Of a DNA stretch of 12,688 nt, positions 5,988 through 12,688 are shown one piece after another (positions within the stretch are counted from its first letter, which is position 1; every line of letters begins with the position of its first letter). The notes below the pieces were generated by a model that was not told the origin of the DNA, made no database searches, and worked only from the letters and a program-made list of their open reading frames with translations. A program made the position numbers and the translations under genes. Origin of the DNA: CAIOHW01 sp046317855 (lineage in GTDB: Bacteria; Bdellovibrionota; UBA1018); contig JBKCVM010000022.1 of the NCBI GenBank assembly GCA_046317855.1, forward strand, positions 1-12,688, read 5' to 3'.

Positions 5988-8900
5988 ATGATTTCATCGA
6001 AGTTGGGTGGGTTTTTGCTGCTCTGGGTAACTGGGCTGCTGGGTGCCGGACTGGGTTCGGGCTGCACTCGAGCAACACACGAGCGTGCAAATGGGACTGC
6101 AGAGAGCGCGGTGCTTGAGAGAGCACTTTTTAACACTTCTGAGATTTCGATTAAGACCGGCTCAGCCCCAAAGAAAATTCAAGTTTACTCCAGAAAGGTT
6201 CGTGCAAACGAACAACTGGATCTCGTGCCGATCCAGAGTTTGTCTGCACCTCCGGAGTTTGCCTCGATGTTTGAGTCGCTTGAGGTTAGGGCGCAGCCTC
6301 ATGCTCAGTATGCAGTTAAGTTTCTGCTGGATCGCCGTTTTGCGACTGCTTATCTTATTGTCAATTCGCTGGATCAGATTTCGGTAGTCGACTCTCAGAT
6401 CGCGATTCGAGTTTCGGCGAGTGAGTTTTGGGTTCCGATTTTTCAATATGCGCTCCAAGATTACGGAAAAGAGTCGCGAGCTGGAGAAGACTCTGCTCCG
6501 ATCCTGGAGACGACCGATTGGAAGACTGCAACTCATGTGCGTTTATCCACGCTGCCGTCCGATCGCATCTTGATTGGGGCTGGGTTGTCTAGTGACAACG
6601 AGTCGGATCGGATCTTTTTAGCAGACCGCCTGGAAGGAGAGGTTTTTTCGCGCAGCGAACTCTCGAGCCTTCTGCAAGTCAATGTCGAAAGCGGTTCTCT
6701 TTTTCAGTTAGTTTTTGACGGAACTGAAATGGTATTACTCGAGCTTCTGAGTCTTGAGAGTGCTGAGTTAACAGCTTCCCAGCGGGAGCTCATTGCTGCA
6801 CAAGATCGTGGAACTCGACTCACGGCATCCGGTCTGCGTGAGATCTCCCGATGCGATCCTGAACTTCAAAAGCGATTGAATCCACCGATTGAAAACTGCG
6901 TAAGACTGGCTCGTTACCGCGTTCCGGTGACGCCCGTTGGGGCACAGAGGCGCAAGCTAGATCGTGACGGGATTTTTTCGTCGGACTTGGAGTTTGTGGC
7001 GCCCTCCAAGAGAGAAAAAGCAAAGCTCTTTCTGATCAATCCAGATCCGCTTGTAACCGAGTTGAGCGGCAGTGCTCCCGATTCGAGACGAGCTCTCCGA
7101 GTGGCGGAGTTGAGAAATCAAGAATTTCTGTTTCGGCGCACCCTTGAAGACGGTCCGGACTCGTTTGAATGGACCTTTGCAGGACTGGGCGGTCCTCTGG
7201 AGATCGTGCGTTTCGTTTTTGAGAAAAATCGGGTGAGGATCGTTCGGGCAGATTCGCTCTCAGGTGCTCGAGCATCTAATCGAGTGGACCTTGCGGATCT
7301 CATGTCCCTTCCGGTTGAGTACTTTCGAGAGTCCTTGATGGATGCTCAAGGAAACCGGCTTGCGGGTCCACGTCTGGTTCCTGCAGTCTGGGACCATCCC
7401 GATGCGATCGCTTTTGTCCAGTGGGAGTCCAATCAGCTCCCGCCGGTGTCGTCGCCTCTCAATTATCACGCGGTCGGAAAATGCTTCGATCACCCCTCCG
7501 ATGTAACGGTGAGCCAGCTGGACCATCGACTTTCGCTGCCCGCTGGGGTGTTGAATTTCAGCCTCAATCACACTTATTTGATCAATGCTCAGAATGATTG
7601 CGCCGGGTTGTTGGGCGCCGGGTATTTTGAACGTGATCACGCCTCAGTTTCATTTAAAGAACGCGTGTCTCTCAAAAGGTTTGTGCCCGGGGATGAGACT
7701 CCGCTCTTTGAGCTTCCCTACGAAGCACAGAAACGTCTCGGTTTTGGGTTTTTGACCACTCAGAAGAGGGTCCCCAATCGTTATGGCAGCACAGGCTCTG
7801 AGGGGACCCTGCTGTCGATTCCAGCTCTTTTCGATCTGCGTTCGGGCCAAAAAATTCGTTATCTTTTGACCGGTTTGCCCGAGGATAAAGGGCTCAAGAC
7901 GGCCTTGATTCAGGCCACTCGTGAGGTGCTGGCAGATTGGAATATTGCGCTTCGTATGGCCTTTGCACAAAGTGCTTTGGAGCGAAAGGACGACATTTTA
8001 GAGCTCAGTGTCGAAGGGGAGCCGGGGGTGCCTGCCAGCTCACTGGGTGATCTGGATGTGAATGAGATCCGCCTAATTTCTAAGCGGACTGAAGCGGGAG
8101 TAAATGGATTGGGTACTCCCTATGTCAATCCGAGGTCAGGAAGGATTGAAGGGGTCTCTGTTCTGATTTACGGGGGCACGATTCTCTCTTCAATCGAGTC
8201 GATGCGTCAGCTTGAGGCTGCTCGACAAGAACACTTGCGCCAGGCGGCTTCTCCGCAATTGAGGATGATGGAGCCCCCTGCAACGACGCCTCAACGCAAC
8301 TTAGAAAAGAATGCTGCTCCCTCTCCAGCGGTCCCGCCCGGCGATCGGCGTGAGGGGGTTTTGGGGGCTGGTTCTGACGAGAGAATGGAGCGAGTATTGA
8401 AGGCCTTTGGGCAAAATGCCGGGGACGCAAGTGAGCTTGCTTTCTATGAGGCAGCTCAGGAGGCGATTCGTGCCGGCAGGCTAGGGGACAAATATTTCGC
8501 TGAGAAAGTTTTTTCGGGTCAGCTTTTGAAGTCGATGGCAGGTGGGCTGAATGCCTCACAGCTTGGTGAACTGAAAGCGGAGGTGCGGAAAGCGGAGTTA
8601 GTTTCAGAGACGGTAGACCAAATCGAGCGAGCGGGAGTCTGTTTGCATCCAGCTCCTGACTTTGGAGCCGCCGCAATCAGCTTGGGAGAGCGATCGGATC
8701 TCGAGTTGTTTGTTGGCATTTACAAATCTACTCTTGCGCATGAGTTGGGGCATGGATTTGGGCTTCGTCACAACTTTATGGGTTCCTACGATGCGGCAAA
8801 CAGAAAGTTCAACGTGGGGGACCATTCTGCACGGGGATACTCCTCGGTCATGGATTATTTTGGGGCCGAACATTTTGGAGCGGCGACTCAAAAATACGAC

Positions 8901-10577
8901 GGGCCAGGGCCATACGACGTAGCGGCAATCCGTGCCGCCTACACAGGGAGGCTTGAAAAGCGCGATGGAAGCTTCATTGAACTGAATGCGCTCAAGTCCC
9001 ATCTCCGGCTCACTTCATGGAGACAGCTCTCGGTAGAGGCACTCAATCAGAGCGAGGGACTTGATCTACGTCGGTTTCAGTTTTGTTCGGACGAAGACGC
9101 TGGTCAATCACCCACTTGCAATCGTTTCGATCGGGGAACGTCACCGCTCGAAGTGCTTCGTGCTCAAATTGCAGATTACCGGGTACTTTATTTTCATAAC
9201 AATTTTCCAGGAGATCGAATTCACTTTAGTCGGGCCCAGAGCGGCGAGTATGCCGCGGAGATCTCCCGACGATTTTCTGCGATCAGGCAGTTTGTAGATG
9301 AAGTCAAACTTTTGGAACAACAGGGTGCTTCTAGTGAAGAGGTAAAGCCCTTTGTGACGGCTGCAGTTGAGGCGATGCAGTTTTTTCATTCGGTGGTTCA
9401 AACTCCGGACGCACCTGCGGTGGCTCAAGACAGTGAACGGTTTGTAGAAGTGAATGTGAACTTCTCTCCCACGGTGACCCGTCCTGCAAAGATCGAGAGG
9501 CGTTGGCTCAAGGATGTAAGTTTTGATTCATGGGGCGATCGCCTCCGTGTTCGTGGGGTAGAAATCGATAAGGTCACCGCACTGCTCATGCTGACCGAGC
9601 GGGATATCGGAATCTCCCGCTATAGGACTGCTCAGTCGAAATACTCCTTTCTGGAATTCGAATACGACTACGCCCCTAGGAGCTTGAAGTCAGTTCTCGA
9701 CCTTCCGACTGTGAAGTTGTTAAGGCAGGTGATTTTGAATCAAATTGAGCCGAGGGGTCTTATTTTTGATTCTCAGGGTGAGATCCAAGCCTCCATTTCT
9801 TTGGATGAACGTTTTAGCGTGGAGGTCACTGACCTGATGAGACGCCAGGCCTTGCTGGGAGGGATGGTTGCTCAGGACACCCAAAGAGGTGATGCTGAGT
9901 GGGATTTTTCTAGACTCTTCAGGGTCATGAGTAGTTTTGTTCCCCCTGCGTCTGCAAAATATGTCACGGGTCCGGCTGCGGCGTCTGGGGATGAGGATCG
10001 ACTGAAATACTGGGCACCTTCAGATGCTGGAGTGGCATACGAGCTCGTGGAAAGGCTGAGGTTGTTGTATGGGTTTGAGGCAGAAGCCGCCCAGCTTTCA
10101 GCCGAGTTTCAAAAGGTGCGCGTTGCGGCGCAAGAATTAGAAAAAGCCGAGCAGGACGCAGGAGATCCGCCGCCAGAGGGTGAAGTACAGGACGTGGTGG
10201 ATCGAACTCAGAAGCTTGATAGCGCTAAGCAGGATTTTAACGGACTGCGCATCGGCGCCTCCGCAGATCAGCTCTTAGCCGTTTATGATCAGATTGTTTC
10301 GATGGCGCGGGCGTTAGATGATGCCAGTGCTCAGCTGCATCGACGTGATTACGAGCTTATCTTGGACTTGAGGATGACAGAGGTCTCTAAACTGTTTCGC
10401 GCTAACCCTCGGGTTGCTGCTGCCCTTCAGGGGCTGCCGCAAGAAGAAGACGAGCCCAAGCACTTGAAAGTACTCCTTGGGGCTTTTCCGTTTAATAAAG
10501 ATAAGCGGTCATTGTTTTGGAGCATTGAAACTCTCAACCGTCTGACGTTGAGCTCGCGTCCTGAATTGAGGCGTTGA
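5988..10577 (+). CDS. Very large exported zinc metalloprotease (metzincin type, DUF4953/DUF5117-like)
   Basis: The 1529-residue product probably acts outside the cytoplasm. It opens with a hydrophobic signal segment (residues 6-25) ending LGSGC; Cys26 could be lipidated, but the lipobox is not canonical. The catalytic core is clear: HELGHGFGLRH at 918-928 gives HExxHxxGxxH with His918, Glu919, His922 and His928, and SVMDY supplies the metzincin Met-turn at Met955. Before it, residues about 621-735 (YLLTGLPEDKGLKTALIQAT, then DVNEIRLISK, then YVNPRSGRIEG) resemble the region preceding the active site in DUF4953/DUF5117 zinc proteases. Between these lies an unusual insert of about 170 residues, Pro-rich near 760-790 and helical after. 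Residues about 26-600 form a large domain I do not recognise; the C-terminal third is helical, with a charged coiled-coil-like stretch around 1360-1430. Substrate unknown. It is 26 bases upstream of the SdrD-B-like gene and probably cotranscribed with it. Confidence 0.82.
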   Translation: MISSKLGGFLLLWVTGLLGAGLGSGCTRATHERANGTAESAVLERALFNTSEISIKTGSAPKKIQVYSRKVRANEQLDLVPIQSLSAPPEFASMFESLEVRAQPHAQYAVKFLLDRRFATAYLIVNSLDQISVVDSQIAIRVSASEFWVPIFQYALQDYGKESRAGEDSAPILETTDWKTATHVRLSTLPSDRILIGAGLSSDNESDRIFLADRLEGEVFSRSELSSLLQVNVESGSLFQLVFDGTEMVLLELLSLESAELTASQRELIAAQDRGTRLTASGLREISRCDPELQKRLNPPIENCVRLARYRVPVTPVGAQRRKLDRDGIFSSDLEFVAPSKREKAKLFLINPDPLVTELSGSAPDSRRALRVAELRNQEFLFRRTLEDGPDSFEWTFAGLGGPLEIVRFVFEKNRVRIVRADSLSGARASNRVDLADLMSLPVEYFRESLMDAQGNRLAGPRLVPAVWDHPDAIAFVQWESNQLPPVSSPLNYHAVGKCFDHPSDVTVSQLDHRLSLPAGVLNFSLNHTYLINAQNDCAGLLGAGYFERDHASVSFKERVSLKRFVPGDETPLFELPYEAQKRLGFGFLTTQKRVPNRYGSTGSEGTLLSIPALFDLRSGQKIRYLLTGLPEDKGLKTALIQATREVLADWNIALRMAFAQSALERKDDILELSVEGEPGVPASSLGDLDVNEIRLISKRTEAGVNGLGTPYVNPRSGRIEGVSVLIYGGTILSSIESMRQLEAARQEHLRQAASPQLRMMEPPATTPQRNLEKNAAPSPAVPPGDRREGVLGAGSDERMERVLKAFGQNAGDASELAFYEAAQEAIRAGRLGDKYFAEKVFSGQLLKSMAGGLNASQLGELKAEVRKAELVSETVDQIERAGVCLHPAPDFGAAAISLGERSDLELFVGIYKSTLAHELGHGFGLRHNFMGSYDAANRKFNVGDHSARGYSSVMDYFGAEHFGAATQKYDGPGPYDVAAIRAAYTGRLEKRDGSFIELNALKSHLRLTSWRQLSVEALNQSEGLDLRRFQFCSDEDAGQSPTCNRFDRGTSPLEVLRAQIADYRVLYFHNNFPGDRIHFSRAQSGEYAAEISRRFSAIRQFVDEVKLLEQQGASSEEVKPFVTAAVEAMQFFHSVVQTPDAPAVAQDSERFVEVNVNFSPTVTRPAKIERRWLKDVSFDSWGDRLRVRGVEIDKVTALLMLTERDIGISRYRTAQSKYSFLEFEYDYAPRSLKSVLDLPTVKLLRQVILNQIEPRGLIFDSQGEIQASISLDERFSVEVTDLMRRQALLGGMVAQDTQRGDAEWDFSRLFRVMSSFVPPASAKYVTGPAAASGDEDRLKYWAPSDAGVAYELVERLRLLYGFEAEAAQLSAEFQKVRVAAQELEKAEQDAGDPPPEGEVQDVVDRTQKLDSAKQDFNGLRIGASADQLLAVYDQIVSMARALDDASAQLHRRDYELILDLRMTEVSKLFRANPRVAAALQGLPQEEDEPKHLKVLLGAFPFNKDKRSLFWSIETLNRLTLSSRPELRR

Positions 10578-10603
10578 GCCCGCCGCTTGCAGTGGGGATT
10601 TTC

Positions 10604-11417
10604 ATGAAGAAAATCCTTTTTCTGTTGGCGGGGCTGGTGTGCATCGAGGCTTGGGCGGCGCCCAATCAGGTTTCTGGAATCGTATTCCAGGACTTGGATG
10701 GGGACGGCATCTATGAAGGGGAGTCCGGACTCGGCGCTGCCCAGGTATTGCTTCAAGGAATCGACGGAACGGTTTACCAGACTCAAACTCTAACCGAGGC
10801 TGATGGGGGGTTCGTCTTTTCGGGGCTCCCGGATGGCACGTTCAGGATCTGCGCCCAGGCGCCGAGTGCCAATCCAGAGTGGGTGGGTACCACGCCGGAG
10901 TGTAGGAGGCTCGTGCTTGATGGTGGAAAAAATCCAGAAACAGTTGTGGTGAGGTTTGGTTTTGACCGGGAGGTCATTGAAGGCTGCACACGTACGCAAG
11001 GGTACTGGGGCAACGCGCCGGCTGGCGAGGCCCTGCTTGCCACTCTCGTCGGTGCGCAGCCCGGGGGCCAGATGCTGCTCGGATCGATCGGCTACACAGC
11101 CACCGAGCTCCAGTCTATTCTGGATGTTTCGGTTTCGACGCCGGGGCCCGGTGCCAACGCGCTCATCAGCCTGGCGCACCAGCTCATTGCCGCAAAAGCC
11201 AATCGCCTCAATGGAGCGAGCGCCCCGCAGTCGGTGCTCAATGCCATTGCGGCAGCCGATGTGCTGATCGGCACCAAAGACATGAGTCCGGTGGGTTCGA
11301 GTCCGCAAATTGCGCCTTCGTCAACCGAAGGCCAGGCAATGGATGCTCAGAAGACGATCCTCGACACGTACAACAACGGACAAGCCCAGGGTGGGCCGGG
11401 TCATTGTGAAAGCTTGG

Positions 11418-11428
<11 letters not shown>
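10604..11428 (+). CDS. Secreted protein with SdrD-B-like domain and C-terminal TQGYW domain
   Basis: The 274-residue product starts at the ATG at 10604, chosen because it yields a proper signal peptide (MKKILFLLAGL..., cleavage after AWA at residue 18) and has GGGG six bases upstream; an in-frame TTG at 10574 is unlikely. Residues about 22-125 form an SdrD-B/Cna-B-like beta-sandwich: SGIVFQDLDGDGIYEGESGL, with the Asp/Gly calcium-loop-like run, then ADGGFVFSGLPDGTFRI. Residues 128-136 (CTRTQGYWG) begin a second domain seen in many secreted bacterial proteins, continuing with the ISLAHQLIAAKANRLNGAS stretch. The usual His after GYWxN is missing here. There is no LPXTG, PEP-CTERM or membrane anchor; the protein ends CESLAIF. 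A role in the cell envelope, or as partner or substrate of the upstream protease, is inference. Confidence 0.8.

Positions 11429-12688
<1,260 letters not shown>

Noticed and set aside
5840..6136. Minus-strand 98-codon ORF opposite the protease start
   Set aside because: It overlaps the protease signal-peptide coding region and leader, with no ribosome binding site or family resemblance.
8125..8676. Minus-strand 183-codon ORF inside the metalloprotease gene
   Set aside because: No family features or ribosome binding site, and it lies wholly opposite a long well-supported coding frame.

Overview
The window carries ordinary housekeeping genes of a Gram-negative bacterium on both sides of a secreted or surface-protein locus. 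An outer-membrane lipoprotein carrier (LolA), a bacterial-type SMC, RimO, a YajQ-family protein, pyruvate phosphate dikinase (PPDK) and a very large metzincin-type lipoprotein-like protease together suggest a Bdellovibrionota/Oligoflexia-like or other former deltaproteobacterial lineage. That placement is an inference from gene content and style; nothing in the window proves it.

Layout. Bases 1-5210 hold a tight minus-strand operon read right to left: smc, lolA, yajQ, then the N-terminal part of rimO, which runs off the left edge. Gaps are 1, 66 and 2 bases, and smc has a strong ribosome binding site. Bases 5211-5987 contain no conventional gene but are densely structured. A candidate minus-strand transcription unit (about 5750 to 5281) has a 30-codon ORF behind an excellent Shine-Dalgarno, a run of perfect hairpins, and a strong intrinsic terminator. 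The stretch is bracketed by imperfect 21-bp inverted repeats (5272-5292 and 5783-5803). A second, exact 13-bp inverted repeat (5797-5809 and 5970-5982) includes the ribosome binding site of the next gene. Bases 5988-10577 encode a 1529-residue exported zinc metalloprotease with HExxHxxGxxH and a Met-turn. 26 bases later on the same strand, 10604-11428 encodes a secreted protein with an SdrD-B-like domain and a 'CTRTQGYWG' domain. From 12688 down to 11418 the minus strand encodes the C-terminal part of PPDK, whose stop overlaps the end of the secreted-protein gene tail to tail.

Function. The left operon combines chromosome organisation (SMC), lipoprotein trafficking (LolA), a possible nucleotide/cyclic-di-GMP binding protein (YajQ) and ribosomal protein S12 modification (RimO). 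The right half pairs a large extracytoplasmic protease with a small secreted beta-sandwich protein, probably one transcription unit. Its mRNA leader could hide the ribosome binding site. The least explained part, and the best candidate for something new, is 5272-5987.
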